Shown: positions 38,823 to 49,395 of the stretch, one piece after another | Position numbering within the stretch: position 1 is the first letter of the stretch | Layout: each line of letters begins with the position of its first letter | Assembly (NCBI RefSeq): GCF_002893095.1 | Contig: NZ_PKQQ01000007.1 | Coordinates: 124,001-188,000 of the forward strand | DNA length: 64,000 bases | Source of the DNA: Stenotrophomonas sp. VV52 | Lineage (GTDB): Bacteria; Pseudomonadota; Gammaproteobacteria; Xanthomonadales; Xanthomonadaceae | Reading direction: 5' to 3' | Made by a program: the position numbers and the translations under genes | The notes under the pieces: model-generated | Told to the model about the DNA's origin: nothing | The model's database searches: none | Seen by the model: the letters and a program-made list of their open reading frames with translations, nothing else

Positions 38823-39686
38823 TCAGCGGCAAACCACCCCCGGCGCCCGCATCCGATACAGATCCAACCCACCCGCCTTCGGCGACCGCGCCTGCCCGGC
38901 CAGCACCAGCTCCCCCGGCTTGGATGCATCCACCACCGGCGCCCCGGTCTGCCCCTCGGCGGTATTGAACGACAGCCCCAACGGCACCGCCGCCTGCGCG
39001 TAATCGCACCCCACCACCCACACCTGCGAGTGCCCATCGGCCACGCGGGTCAGCGCCAGCGCCCCGTCGTTCCCCAGCCATTCCGCACCCAGCTCATCGG
39101 CCGCACTGTTCAGCGGCGCCGGCAACGCCGAGGCTTCCGCAAAACCGCTACCTGCCACCTCGGCCCGATATAGATCAAACCCACCCTGGCCGCCCTTGCC
39201 GTTGCGTGCGAACAACAGCACCCGCCCATCCGGGCGCAGGGCAGGGCGACGCTCGTCCGCACGCTTGTTGATCGACGCCGCCAGCGCCGTCACCGGTCCA
39301 AACCCGCCGTCTGCCAGCACCGCCAGCCGGTACAGGTCGAACCCCCCGCGTCCCCCCGGTCGGTTCGAGGCGAAAAACAGGGCTTTCCCGTCATGGCTGA
39401 AATACGGGTCGGTTTCGTCGGCGCCGGTGTTCACCGCCAGCGGCTCCGGGTCCTGCCAGCGCCCATCCCGCAGGCGGGCCTGCCACAGGTCCCAGCCCCC
39501 GGCGCCGCCGGCCCGGTCGCTGGCCCACACGATCCGCTGCCCGTCGGGTGAGATCGTGGCCTGGGCTTCATTGGCCTTGGTCGAGACCACGCCCATGCCC
39601 TCGATGCCGAATTCGGAAAGCGCCATCGCGCCCGGTGCGAAGAGTAAACTCAGGCTCAACGCGAGCAGAGACAAGGGAGTGCGCAT
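38823..39686 (-). CDS. Exported WD40-like (PD40) beta-propeller protein
   Basis: 287 residues with a signal peptide (MRTPLSLLALSLSLLFAPG). Four or more PD40 repeats are seen, of the form ISPDGQRIVWASDRAGG, FSHDGKALFFASNRPGG and LRPDGRVLLFARNGKGG, as in TolB-type propellers. It is probably periplasmic and may bind proteins or carbohydrates; no OmpA-like domain is attached. The ATG at 39686 follows GGAAG. It is divergent from aroE. Confidence 0.82.
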   Translation of the reverse strand: MRTPLSLLALSLSLLFAPGAMALSEFGIEGMGVVSTKANEAQATISPDGQRIVWASDRAGGAGGWDLWQARLRDGRWQDPEPLAVNTGADETDPYFSHDGKALFFASNRPGGRGGFDLYRLAVLADGGFGPVTALAASINKRADERRPALRPDGRVLLFARNGKGGQGGFDLYRAEVAGSGFAEASALPAPLNSAADELGAEWLGNDGALALTRVADGHSQVWVVGCDYAQAAVPLGLSFNTAEGQTGAPVVDASKPGELVLAGQARSPKAGGLDLYRMRAPGVVCR

Positions 39687-39739
39687 AGTCGCTTCCATTG
39701 GGGTTTGCGTTTCAATCCAGGCCGGAGTTTAAGACACCC

Positions 39740-40582
39740 ATGACCGCCCGTTACGCCGTATTCGGCCAGCCCATCGCCCACTCACTGTCGCCGTACATCC
39801 ACACCGCGTTCGCGCGGCAGGAAGGCATCGCGATGGAGTACGAGGCCATTGAAGCCAGTGCCGCCGAGTTCCCGGCCGTGCTTGAAGCGTTCGCCGCCAA
39901 CGGTGGCATGGGCGCCAACGTGACCGCGCCGCTGAAGGAAGTGGCGTTTGCGCTGTGCAGGACCTTCACCTCGCGCGCCAAGCTGGCCGGTTCGGTCAAC
40001 ACCCTGCTGCGCAAGGGCGACAGCTGGCACGGCGACACCACCGACGGCGTCGGTCTGGTGCGCGACCTGACCGAGCGCCACCTGCTGGACCTGCGTGGCC
40101 GCCGCGTGCTGCTGCTGGGTGCCGGGGGTTCGGCACGCAGCGTGGCCCCGGCCCTGCTCGATGCCGGCATCCTGGAGTTGATGGTGGTCAACCGTACCTC
40201 GGAGCGCGCCGACGAACTGGTGGACGCCATCGGCGAACCCGGCCGCGCCAAGACCCGGCGCTGGGAAGACCTGCACGAGCTTGGCGACTTCGAGCTGATC
40301 GTCAACGCCACCTCGGCCGGCCGCGATCCCACCGCCAACTTCGTCCTGCCGATGTCGCTGGTCAACAGCATGACCACGGCGGTGGACCTGAACTACGGTG
40401 AGGCCGCCATTGCCTTCCTGGCCTGGGCCCGCGCAATGAACTGCCGCAACAGGGTGGATGGCTTGGGCATGCTGGTGGAGCAGGCGGCGAGCAGCTTCCA
40501 GCAGTGGCACGAAGTGCGTCCGGAAACCGATCCGGTCTATGCCGAGCTTCGCGCCCGCCACGTGCTGGCAGGCGCCGAGTGA
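39740..40582 (+). CDS. aroE: Shikimate dehydrogenase
   Basis: 280 residues. The substrate motif is [13 protein letters not shown], the catalytic Lys lies in [15 protein letters not shown] binding is at [17 protein letters not shown], and the late [12 protein letters not shown] is family-typical. AroE reduces 3-dehydroshikimate with NADPH in aromatic amino-acid synthesis. The start is ATG 39740. The stop overlaps a GTG start at 40579 (GTGA), coupling it to a small membrane protein. Confidence 0.94.
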   Translation: MTARYAVFGQPIAHSLSPYIHTAFARQEGIAMEYEAIEASAAEFPAVLEAFAANGGMGANVTAPLKEVAFALCRTFTSRAKLAGSVNTLLRKGDSWHGDTTDGVGLVRDLTERHLLDLRGRRVLLLGAGGSARSVAPALLDAGILELMVVNRTSERADELVDAIGEPGRAKTRRWEDLHELGDFELIVNATSAGRDPTANFVLPMSLVNSMTTAVDLNYGEAAIAFLAWARAMNCRNRVDGLGMLVEQAASSFQQWHEVRPETDPVYAELRARHVLAGAE

Positions 40583-40932
40583 ATCTCGACCTGCTGCTCA
40601 GCCTGCTCGGCATAGCTGCCGTGCGGCTGCCGCTGCTGATCGCGCTGGGGATCTCGCTGGTGTGGGTGGTGGACACCCCGCGCGGCGCGATCCGCAGCGT
40701 GGCGCTGTGGGCATTGGCGCTGCTGGCGCTCGGCACGCTGGCCGGGCTGGTGCTGAACATCGTGCCCACGTACCTGGTCCAGCAGGGCAACTACGGCAAC
40801 GTGCAGATGTTGTCGTGGTGGCTGCGCGGCGGCCACTTCGCGCTCAGCCTGGTCAATGCGCTCGGCATGGTGCTGCTGGTCTGGGCCATGACCCGCGCCC
40901 TGCGCAACCGCAGCGCGCCACCGGCGCCCTGA
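40579..40932 (+). CDS. Small membrane protein coupled to aroE
   Basis: 117 residues with three helices ([59 protein letters not shown]). The start is a GTG that shares two bases with the aroE stop, indicating translational coupling. No family is recognised. A hairpin ACCGGCGC/GCGCCGGT (40961-40986) without a T run follows. Confidence 0.72.
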   Translation: MNLDLLLSLLGIAAVRLPLLIALGISLVWVVDTPRGAIRSVALWALALLALGTLAGLVLNIVPTYLVQQGNYGNVQMLSWWLRGGHFALSLVNALGMVLLVWAMTRALRNRSAPPAP

Positions 40933-41041
40933 TCCAGGGCGACCCCGGTCACGGATCTGAACCGGCGCGGAAAACTCTGCGCCGGTCCCGGCCCCCGGGC
41001 ATGAGAAAATACCCGCCTGATCCAGGCAGGACCCTTCCGGC

Positions 41042-43144
41042 GTGACCGAAAAAGTTGAAGCCCCGCGCGCGCTGAACGACGAGCTCAAGACCGTCATCCG
41101 CGATGCCTACGCCAAGCTGCAGGCCAATACCCCCGGCTTCAGCACGCGGCGTTCGCAGAGCCAGATGATCGGCGTGGTCTCGCGTGCGCTGTCGCAGAGC
41201 GGTGGCGTGGGCGTGGTTGAAGCGCCCACCGGCGTCGGCAAGAGCCTGGGCTACCTCACCGCCGGCGTGCCGATTGCGCTGGCGACCAAAAAGAAGTTGG
41301 TGATCAGCACCGGCACCGTGGCCCTGCAGTCGCAGCTGGTGGAGCGCGACATCCCCAACTTCCTCAAGGCCACCGGGCTGGACGCCACCGTCGCCCTGGC
41401 CAAGGGCCGCACCCGCTACCTGTGCACGCGCAATGCCGCTGAAGCCCATGGCGACGGCGCCCAGGAAGGCATGTTCGAGGACGAGCAGCCGCTGTTCGAC
41501 CGCCCGTTGGCGCCGATTGAAATGGACCTGGCGCAGAAGCTGAGCAAGGACTTCGTGGAAGGGCGCTGGAACGGCGACCTGGACAATGCCCCGGACACCA
41601 TCAGCCCCTCGCTGCGCTCGCGCATCACCACCCCCGCGTCGGGCTGTGCCGGCCGCAAATGTGCCTACTCGGCGCAGTGCGCGGTGCTGCGCGCGCGCAA
41701 TACCGTGCGCGACGCGCAGATCGTGGTCACCAACCACGCGCTGCTGCTGTCGGCGCTGTCCATTGGCGAGAGCGACAACGGCCAGCCGTTGATCGCGCCG
41801 CCGTCGGACATGCTGCTGGTGCTGGACGAAGGCCACCATATCGGCAACGTGGCCATCGACCAGGGCGCGGCCAGCCTGGCCCTGGACGAAATGGCCAAGC
41901 GCACCGGCCGCCTGCAGATCCTGATCGCCGCCGCCTACCGCGCGGTGGACAAGGACAAGCTGGGCAACCTGCTGCCGAACGAGGCCATCGACGTGGCCGC
42001 GCGGGTCAGCAAACAGCTGCGCGCGTTCCGCGACGTCATCGACCGCAGCTGGCAGCCCGACCCGACCGCGCAGGAACCGATGTGGCGCGCGCCAAATGGG
42101 CGCCTGCCGGACATCTGGATGGCCGATATCGAAGCGCTGGCCGACGACACCCGCGCGCTGTTCAACTGGGCCCACGCCGCGCAGTCGCAGGTGGCCAAGG
42201 GCAAGCCCGAGGACGCCGCGCGCGAGCGCCTGCAGCGCACTTTGGGCATGGCGCTGGAGATGATCGAACAGCAGCACAACCTCTGGACCGCCTGGCGTCG
42301 AGAAGACAAGGACGGCCAGCCGCCCACCGCGCGCTGGGTCACCCTGTCGCGCGACGGCGACCTGATCCTGCATGGCTCACCGGTGTCGGCGGCCAACGTG
42401 CTGCGCAAGCTGCTGTGGGACGAAGTGGACTCGGTGGTGATGACCTCGGCCACCCTGACCGGTGGCGGCGACTTCCAGGCGCTGGCGATCGACAACGGCA
42501 TTCCGCCCGAAGCCGAAATGGTCTCGCTGGCCTCGCCCTTCGACCTGCCGAACCAGGCCGAGCTGATCGTGCCGAACTTCCCGGTGACTCCGGACGATCG
42601 CGACCGCCATCCGAAGGAAGTGGCCAAGTACCTGGTCAAGGAACTGGACTGGAGCAAGGGCAGCATCGTGCTGTTCACCTCGCGCTGGAAGATGGAGAAG
42701 GTGGCCGAGCTGATGCCGGCCGCGCAGCGCAAGCAGGTGCTGGTGCAGGGCGAGACCGCCAAGCAGAAGATGATCGACGAACATCTGCGGCGTACGGCGG
42801 CGGGGGAGGGGTCGGTGCTGTTCGGGTTGAACTCGTTCGGCGAAGGCCTGGACCTGCCGGGCGAAGCCTGCACCACGGTGGTGATCACCCAGGTGCCGTT
42901 CGCGGTACCGACCGACCCCCAGACCTCCACGCTGAGCGAGTGGTTCGAGAGTCGTGGGTTGAACGCGTTCAACCTGATTGCGATTCCGCATGCGCTGCGC
43001 ACGCTGACCCAGTTCGCCGGACGCTTGATCCGTACCTCCACCGACACCGGGCGCGTGATCATCCTGGATTCGCGGTTGATCAGCCGGCGCTATGGCAAGC
43101 GCATCATCGATGCGTTGCCGCCGTTCAAGCGGGTGATCGGGTAA
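41042..43144 (+). CDS. dinG: ATP-dependent DNA helicase DinG
   Basis: 700 residues. Walker A VVEAPTGVGKSLGYLTAG, four cysteines for the 4Fe-4S cluster (RYLCTRN; SGCAGRKCAYSAQC), the box LVLDEGHHI and the C-terminal QFAGRLIRTSTDTGRVII identify an XPD/DinG SF2 helicase. DinG unwinds R-loops and damaged forks, 5' to 3'. The GTG start at 41042 follows GGAC. It is a single gene here; no LexA box was recognised upstream. An inward-facing pair of palindromes follows. Confidence 0.93.
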   Translation: MTEKVEAPRALNDELKTVIRDAYAKLQANTPGFSTRRSQSQMIGVVSRALSQSGGVGVVEAPTGVGKSLGYLTAGVPIALATKKKLVISTGTVALQSQLVERDIPNFLKATGLDATVALAKGRTRYLCTRNAAEAHGDGAQEGMFEDEQPLFDRPLAPIEMDLAQKLSKDFVEGRWNGDLDNAPDTISPSLRSRITTPASGCAGRKCAYSAQCAVLRARNTVRDAQIVVTNHALLLSALSIGESDNGQPLIAPPSDMLLVLDEGHHIGNVAIDQGAASLALDEMAKRTGRLQILIAAAYRAVDKDKLGNLLPNEAIDVAARVSKQLRAFRDVIDRSWQPDPTAQEPMWRAPNGRLPDIWMADIEALADDTRALFNWAHAAQSQVAKGKPEDAARERLQRTLGMALEMIEQQHNLWTAWRREDKDGQPPTARWVTLSRDGDLILHGSPVSAANVLRKLLWDEVDSVVMTSATLTGGGDFQALAIDNGIPPEAEMVSLASPFDLPNQAELIVPNFPVTPDDRDRHPKEVAKYLVKELDWSKGSIVLFTSRWKMEKVAELMPAAQRKQVLVQGETAKQKMIDEHLRRTAAGEGSVLFGLNSFGEGLDLPGEACTTVVITQVPFAVPTDPQTSTLSEWFESRGLNAFNLIAIPHALRTLTQFAGRLIRTSTDTGRVIILDSRLISRRYGKRIIDALPPFKRVIG

Positions 43145-43165
43145 CCGGACGTTGCATGCATTGCG

Positions 43166-43260
43166 TTGGACACGCATGGCGTGTCGCTACGCGAGGGCGC
43201 GACGGCCGCGGGATGCATGGGATGGCCTCCGGTCGCGTAGTGACACGCCATGCGTGTCAA
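43166..43260. repeat. Inward-facing pair of SMAG-type units
   Basis: TTGGACACGCATGGCGTGTC continuing to GCTAC (43166-43190) and GTAGTGACACGCCATGCGTG to TCAA (43237-43260). Here the GTAG headers face each other, unlike the head-outward dimers at 8801, 11434 and 15520. Confidence 0.75.
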
Positions 43261-43267
43261 CGCGGTC

Positions 43268-45100
43268 TCACAATTTGCCCAGATCCCGAACGGCGCCCTT
43301 ATCCGCGCTGGTAGCCAACAACGCATACGCTTTCAATGCGCCGGTCACCTTGCGCGGCCGCGCCTCACGCGGCTGCCAGCCCAACGCATCCTGCTCCGCA
43401 CGGCGCGCTGCCAGCACGCTGTCGTCGAGCAACACATCAATCCGCCGCGCCGGAATGTCGATCCGGATCCGGTCACCATCGCGTACCAGGCCAATGGTGC
43501 CCCCGGCCGCCGCTTCCGGCGACGCATGCCCGATCGACAGCCCGGAGGTACCGCCGGAAAAACGACCGTCAGTGAGCAAGGCGCACTGCTTGCCCAGCCC
43601 CTTGGACTTGAGATAGCTGGTCGGGTACAGCATCTCCTGCATTCCAGGCCCACCGCGCGGACCTTCGTAGCGGATCACCACCACGTCGCCTGCCTTCACC
43701 TGGTCGGCGAGAATCCCCTGCACGGCCGCATCCTGGCTTTCGAACACGCGCGCCGTTCCCTCGAACACATGGATGGATTCATCCACCCCGGCGGTTTTCA
43801 CCACGCACCCGTCTTCGGCCAGATTGCCCCGCAGCACCGCCAAGCCGCCTTCGGCCGAGTACGCATTGGCGACATCTCGGATGCAGCCGTCGGCGCGGTC
43901 CACGTCCAGCGACGGCCAGCGCGTCGCCTGGCTGAAGGCGATCTGGGTGGGAATACCGGCTGGGCCGGCCTTGAAGAATTCATGCACGCCCGCATCGTCG
44001 GTCACCGCCACGTCCCAGCGCGCAATCGCGTCGGCCAGGGTGCGGCTGTGCACGGTCGGCACCTGCGTATGCAGCAGCCCGCCGCGCGCCAGCGAGCCCA
44101 GGATCGCGAACACGCCACCGGCGCGGTGCACATCTTCCATGTGGTACTTCGGCGTGTTCGGCGCCACCTTGCACAGCTGCGGCACCCGCCGCGACAACGC
44201 ATCGATGGCATGCAGGTCGAAGTCGACTTCCGCCTCCTGCGCGGCCGCCAGCAGATGCAGGATGGTATTGGTCGAACCGCCCATCGCGATGTCCAGCGTC
44301 ATCGCATTCTCGAACGCGTCACGGGTGGCGATGCCGCGCGGCAACGCGGTGGCATCTTCACCGCCGTACCAGCGATGGCACAGCTCCACCACCAGCCGCC
44401 CGGCGCGGCGGAACAGCTGCTCGCGGTCGGCGTGGGTGGCCAGGGTCGAGCCGTTGCCCGGCAGCGACAGCCCCAACGCTTCGGTCAGGCAGTTCATCGA
44501 ATTGGCGGTGAACATGCCCGAGCACGACCCGCAGGTGGGGCAGGCGCTGCGCTCGTACTCGGCCACCTTTTCGTCGGAGGCACTGGCGTCGGCGGCAATC
44601 ACCATCGCGTCCACCAGGTCCAGCTTGTGCTCGGCCAGGCGGGTCTTTCCCGCTTCCATCGGCCCGCCGGACACGAACACAACGGGAATGTTCAGCCGCA
44701 GCGCAGCCATCAGCATGCCCGGGGTGATCTTGTCGCAGTTGGAAATGCACACCAGCGCGTCGGCGCAGTGCGCATTGACCATGTACTCGACCGAGTCGGC
44801 GATGATCTCGCGGCTGGGCAGCGAGTACAGCATGCCGTCGTGGCCCATCGCGATGCCGTCGTCCACCGCGATGGTGTTGAACTCCTTGGCGACGCCGCCC
44901 ACCTGTTCGATCTCGCGCGCCACCAGCTGGCCCAGGTCCTTGAGGTGCACGTGGCCGGGCACGAACTGGGTGAATGAATTGGCGATGGCGATGATCGGCT
45001 TGTGGAAGTCCGCATCGGTCATGCCGGTGGCGCGCCACAGGGCGCGGGCACCGGCCATGTTGCGGCCGGCGGTGGAGGTACGGGAGCGGTATTCAGGCAT
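43268..45100 (-). CDS. ilvD: Dihydroxy-acid dehydratase
   Basis: 610 residues (E. coli 616). Cluster-binding cysteines occur in [12 protein letters not shown] and [18 protein letters not shown], and the Mg/substrate region GGPMEAGKT is present. IlvD converts 2,3-dihydroxy-isovalerate and its methyl homologue to keto acids in branched-chain amino-acid synthesis. ATG 45100 is the conserved start ([19 protein letters not shown]). A terminator-like hairpin on the same strand lies 55-80 bases upstream and may regulate it. Confidence 0.95.
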   Translation of the reverse strand: MPEYRSRTSTAGRNMAGARALWRATGMTDADFHKPIIAIANSFTQFVPGHVHLKDLGQLVAREIEQVGGVAKEFNTIAVDDGIAMGHDGMLYSLPSREIIADSVEYMVNAHCADALVCISNCDKITPGMLMAALRLNIPVVFVSGGPMEAGKTRLAEHKLDLVDAMVIAADASASDEKVAEYERSACPTCGSCSGMFTANSMNCLTEALGLSLPGNGSTLATHADREQLFRRAGRLVVELCHRWYGGEDATALPRGIATRDAFENAMTLDIAMGGSTNTILHLLAAAQEAEVDFDLHAIDALSRRVPQLCKVAPNTPKYHMEDVHRAGGVFAILGSLARGGLLHTQVPTVHSRTLADAIARWDVAVTDDAGVHEFFKAGPAGIPTQIAFSQATRWPSLDVDRADGCIRDVANAYSAEGGLAVLRGNLAEDGCVVKTAGVDESIHVFEGTARVFESQDAAVQGILADQVKAGDVVVIRYEGPRGGPGMQEMLYPTSYLKSKGLGKQCALLTDGRFSGGTSGLSIGHASPEAAAGGTIGLVRDGDRIRIDIPARRIDVLLDDSVLAARRAEQDALGWQPREARPRKVTGALKAYALLATSADKGAVRDLGKL

Positions 45101-45155
45101 GGGGGCTGGCAGGATCTGGCGGGCCGTGGGGGCGCGTTGCCACTCGATTCTGCCG

Positions 45156-45181
45156 AAAAAATCCGGTTGCGTTTGCAACCG
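45156..45181 (-). terminator. Terminator-like hairpin in the ilvD leader (possible attenuator)
   Basis: On the minus strand CGGTTGC-AAAC-GCAACCG is followed by GATTTTTT, a compact intrinsic terminator 55 bases ahead of the ilvD ATG with no minus-strand gene to serve upstream. A 39-codon frame (ATG 45212) runs through it and stops over the ilvD start codon, but it is not rich in Ile, Leu or Val. Confidence 0.6.
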
Positions 45182-45294
45182 TAGCAGCGCGCCATCCTGA
45201 AACGCCGTTCATCTTTTCGACTTTGCCGGTTTTGGTTGTTGGCCTCGATCAGGCATGATTGAGGGGATAACCGCAAAAAGGGGGGCACGCCGCC

Positions 45295-45858
45295 ATGAAA
45301 CGTTCCAGGACCACCGCACTGCTGCTGATGAGCGCCGCACCGCTGCTGTTCACCGCCTGCTCCAAGCAGGAAGGCGTGCAGACGCAGGAAGGGCTTTACA
45401 CCTCGGTGGAGGCCTGTACCGAAGCCACCGGCGACCCCTCCAGCTGCCGTACCGCCTTTGCCGAAGCGCAGAAGCAGTCGGCCGACGCGGCGCCCAAGTA
45501 CGCTTCGCGTGCCGAATGCGAAGCCGATTACCCGGCCGAGCAGTGCAAACAGCAGACCACCTCCACCGGCCATTCGTTCATCGGGCCGATGATGATGGGC
45601 TTCTTCATGTCGCAGATGCTCAGCAACCGTGGCGCCGGCCTGGCGCAGGCTCCGGCGGCATCGCCGGCGTACCAGGACAAGGCCAACGGCTGGGCGCGCC
45701 CGGCCCCGGGCGGCAGTGGTGGCCTCAACACCGCCAGCGGCATCGGCGCCGGCAAGGCCGGCCTGGCCCCGGTCAACGCCACCCCGAACCGCGCCGTGAC
45801 CGCCAGCCGTGGCGGCTTCGGCAATACCAGCAGCAGCCGCAGCAGCTACGGCGGTTGA
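45295..45858 (+). CDS. ygiB: DUF1190 lipoprotein YgiB
   Basis: 187 residues. Lipobox LLFTAC (Cys20) follows the signal peptide. The DUF1190 core shows paired Cys segments (YTSVEACTEATGDPSSC, YASRAECEADYPAEQC), then HSFIGPMMMGFFMSQML and a Gly/Ser-rich tail. YgiB is a conserved envelope protein paired with the ATP-grasp protein YgiC, encoded here four bases downstream. ATG 45295 is preceded by AAAGGGGG. Confidence 0.88.
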   Translation: MKRSRTTALLLMSAAPLLFTACSKQEGVQTQEGLYTSVEACTEATGDPSSCRTAFAEAQKQSADAAPKYASRAECEADYPAEQCKQQTTSTGHSFIGPMMMGFFMSQMLSNRGAGLAQAPAASPAYQDKANGWARPAPGGSGGLNTASGIGAGKAGLAPVNATPNRAVTASRGGFGNTSSSRSSYGG

Positions 45859-45862
45859 TCCA

Positions 45863-47041
45863 ATGAAGCGTGTGCGTATCGACGAGCGCAGCCAGTGGCG
45901 CGCTCGTGCGGCCGAGTCCGGCTTCCGCTTCCACACCATCGACGGGCTGCCGTACTGGGATGAAACCGCGTACTACGCGTTCACCCTGCGCCAGATCGAA
46001 AACGACATCGAAGACCCCAGCGCCCAGCTGCATGCCATGACGATGGACCTGGTCGACGAGGTGGTGCGCAGCGAACAGCTGATGGACCAGCTGGCGATTC
46101 CGCCGGCCTTCCGCGACTGGATCGCCGACAGCTGGCGCCGCCGCGAGCCGCACCTGTACGGCCGCTTGGACTTCGCCTATGACGGCACCGGCCCGGCCAA
46201 GCTCTACGAGCTCAATTACGACACGCCGACCTCGCTGTTCGAAGCCTCGTTCTTCCAGTGGCAATGGCTGGAAGACCAGCGCAACCAGAACCGCCTGCCG
46301 CCGCAGGCCGACCAGTTCAACGCGATCCATGAAGCGCTGGTGGAGCGGTTTGCCGAACTGAGCGCGCAGCTGCCGCCGCCGCTGTACTTCAGCGCGGTAG
46401 GCAGTTCGGAGGAAGACCAGGGCACCGTGGACTACCTGCGCGACTGCGCGGCCCAGGCCGGGTTGCGCGGCGAGGCGATCGCGATCGAAGACATCGGCCT
46501 GTCCGAAGATGGCCGCTTCACCGCGCTGGACGACACGGTCATTGGCAGCCTGTTCAAGCTGTACCCGCTGGAAGACCTGATGACCGAATCGTTCGGCCAG
46601 GCGCTGCCCAGCTCCGGCGTGCAGCTGCTGGAACCGGCGTGGAAGGCGATCCTCAGCAACAAGGGCGTGCTGCCGCTGCTGTGGCAGCGCCACCGGGGCC
46701 ACCCCAACCTGCTCGCGGCCGAGTTCGACGACGGCAGCGCATTGCCCGCGGGTTGGGTGCGCAAGCCGCTGTTCTCGCGCGAAGGTGCGAACGTGGCCAT
46801 GCACCTGGCGGACGGCAGCTGGCAGGAGAGCGAAGGCCCGTACACCGGTCCGGCGATCCGCCAGGCCGCGCACCCGCTCACCGCGTTCGACGGCGGCTAC
46901 CCGCTGATCGGCAGCTGGGTGGTCGGCGACCACGCGTGTGGCATGGGGATTCGCGAAGACAACAGCCGGATTACCCGCGACAGCGCGCGGTTCGTACCGC
47001 ACGCGATCATCGACGAAGCGCCGACGCGCATCTTTGTTTGA
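45863..47041 (+). CDS. ygiC: Glutathionylspermidine synthase-like ATP-grasp protein YgiC
   Basis: 392 residues. The glutathionylspermidine synthase preATP-grasp/ATP-grasp fold is recognised from FAYDGTGPAKLYELNYDTPT, LFKLYPLEDLMTE, EPAWKAILSNKGVLPLLW and KPLFSREGANV. There is no amidase domain, so it is the synthase half only, and its real substrates are unknown. It follows ygiB after four bases, the same pair as in E. coli. An inward-facing palindrome pair follows. Confidence 0.9.
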   Translation: MKRVRIDERSQWRARAAESGFRFHTIDGLPYWDETAYYAFTLRQIENDIEDPSAQLHAMTMDLVDEVVRSEQLMDQLAIPPAFRDWIADSWRRREPHLYGRLDFAYDGTGPAKLYELNYDTPTSLFEASFFQWQWLEDQRNQNRLPPQADQFNAIHEALVERFAELSAQLPPPLYFSAVGSSEEDQGTVDYLRDCAAQAGLRGEAIAIEDIGLSEDGRFTALDDTVIGSLFKLYPLEDLMTESFGQALPSSGVQLLEPAWKAILSNKGVLPLLWQRHRGHPNLLAAEFDDGSALPAGWVRKPLFSREGANVAMHLADGSWQESEGPYTGPAIRQAAHPLTAFDGGYPLIGSWVVGDHACGMGIREDNSRITRDSARFVPHAIIDEAPTRIFV

Positions 47042-47046
47042 TTGCG

Positions 47047-47093
47047 AGCCGGGCAGAGCCCGGCTCTACGGGTAGTGCCGGGCTCTGCCCGGC
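47047..47093. repeat. Inward-facing pair of SMAG-type units
   Basis: AGCCGGGCAGAGCCCGGCTC plus TAC, then GG, then GTAGTGCCGGGCTCTGCCCG plus GC. The two GTAG headers are only two bases apart, facing each other. Confidence 0.8.
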
Positions 47094-47098
47094 AGGTC

Positions 47099-48393
47099 TC
47101 ACAGCAACCCGTCGCGCTTCACCGCCAGATACCGCTCCACAAGCGCTCCCGGCAACGCATCCGCCGTCACATCCAGCACCATCACCCGGTGACTGCGCAG
47201 CGCCTCATGCGCGTCATTGCGCTGCTGCAGGTAACGCGCGATCGCACCCGCCTGCACCGCGTCCTGCAGCGTTTCCACCTCCTGCTCCAGCGCCGCGTCC
47301 AGCTCGCGCTCGCGCAGGCTGGCCACGCACACCAGGTGCTGGCGCTGCAGCAGGCGTACCGCCACCAGCAGGTCTTCGATGTCTTCGTCGCGCACGTTGG
47401 TGACCAGCATCACCAATGAACGTCGGCGCTGGCGCAGGCTGAGTTCGGTAGCCGCCGCCAGGTAGTCGGTGGCCACCGGCTGCGCCTGCAGGTCGTAGCT
47501 GGCGCGCAGCAGCGCGTCGATCGCGCCCATCCCGCGCTGCGGTGCCACCCAGCGGCTTTCGCCGCCGGCCGCAAACAGGCCCACCCCGTCGCCCTGGCGC
47601 AGCGCCAGGTAGGACACCACCAGCGACGCGTTGAGCACGTGGTCGAAATGCGAAATGCCACCTTCGCTGGCCATCATCCGTCGGCCGGTGTCGATCATCA
47701 GCACCAGCTGCTGGTTCTTCTCGTCCTGGTACTCGCGCGAGATCAGCTTGCGCGCGCGTGAGGTCGCCTTCCAGTCGATCTGGCGCAGGCTGTCGCCGAT
47801 GCGGTATTCGCGCATCTGGTGGAAGTCGGTGCCTTCACCGCGCCGCCGCTTGAGGTGCGCGCCGACCAGCCGCGAGGCCTGTTCGGCGCTGAACAATGCG
47901 AAGCGGGTCAGCGGCGCGAAGTTGGGGTACACACGCACGGTCAGCGCCGGCGGCAACACGCGCCGCTGGCGCCACAGCCGCCACGGTGCATGCACGCGCA
48001 GGTGCACGCCTTCGAAGGCGAAGCGACCACGCGCGGTCGGCGTGAGCGTGTACTCCACGCTGCTGGCCACCAGCGGCTTGAGCGTGAGCGCACGCGGCAG
48101 GCCCTGCAGCGTCCACGCACCCGGCACCAGGTCGAACACGTCCACGCGCTGACGGCGGCTGGATTCAAACCGCAGCGTGGTGCGCCGTTCCACGTTCAGC
48201 GCCAGCGCCTCGGGCAGCTCGCGCTGCACGGTTGGCGAAGGCTGCCCGCGCAACCGCAACAGGTCGATCAGCGCCAACACCGCGATCGCAGCGGCGGTGG
48301 CCTGCCACGCCCACAGGGGCAGCAACCCGAACGCCACCGGCAGGCCGAGCAGTCCCCAGCCCACCAGCAACGCCAGCAGCAGCGGGCCTGGCC

Positions 48394-48397
<4 letters not shown>
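47099..48397 (-). CDS. DUF58 domain protein (VWA-like), MoxR cluster
   Basis: 432 residues. Two N-terminal helices (LLLALLVGWGLLGLPVAFGL, LLPLWAWQATAAAIAVLALI) anchor it; the DUF58 core FHQMREYRIGDSLRQIDWKA plus the VWA-like strand QQLVLMIDTGRRMM follows. DUF58 proteins are the usual partners of MoxR AAA ATPases and probably act as adaptors. It is the last gene of a six-gene overlapping operon, overlapping the MoxR stop by four bases. Confidence 0.9.
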
Positions 48398-49391
<994 letters not shown>

Positions 49392-49395
<4 letters not shown>

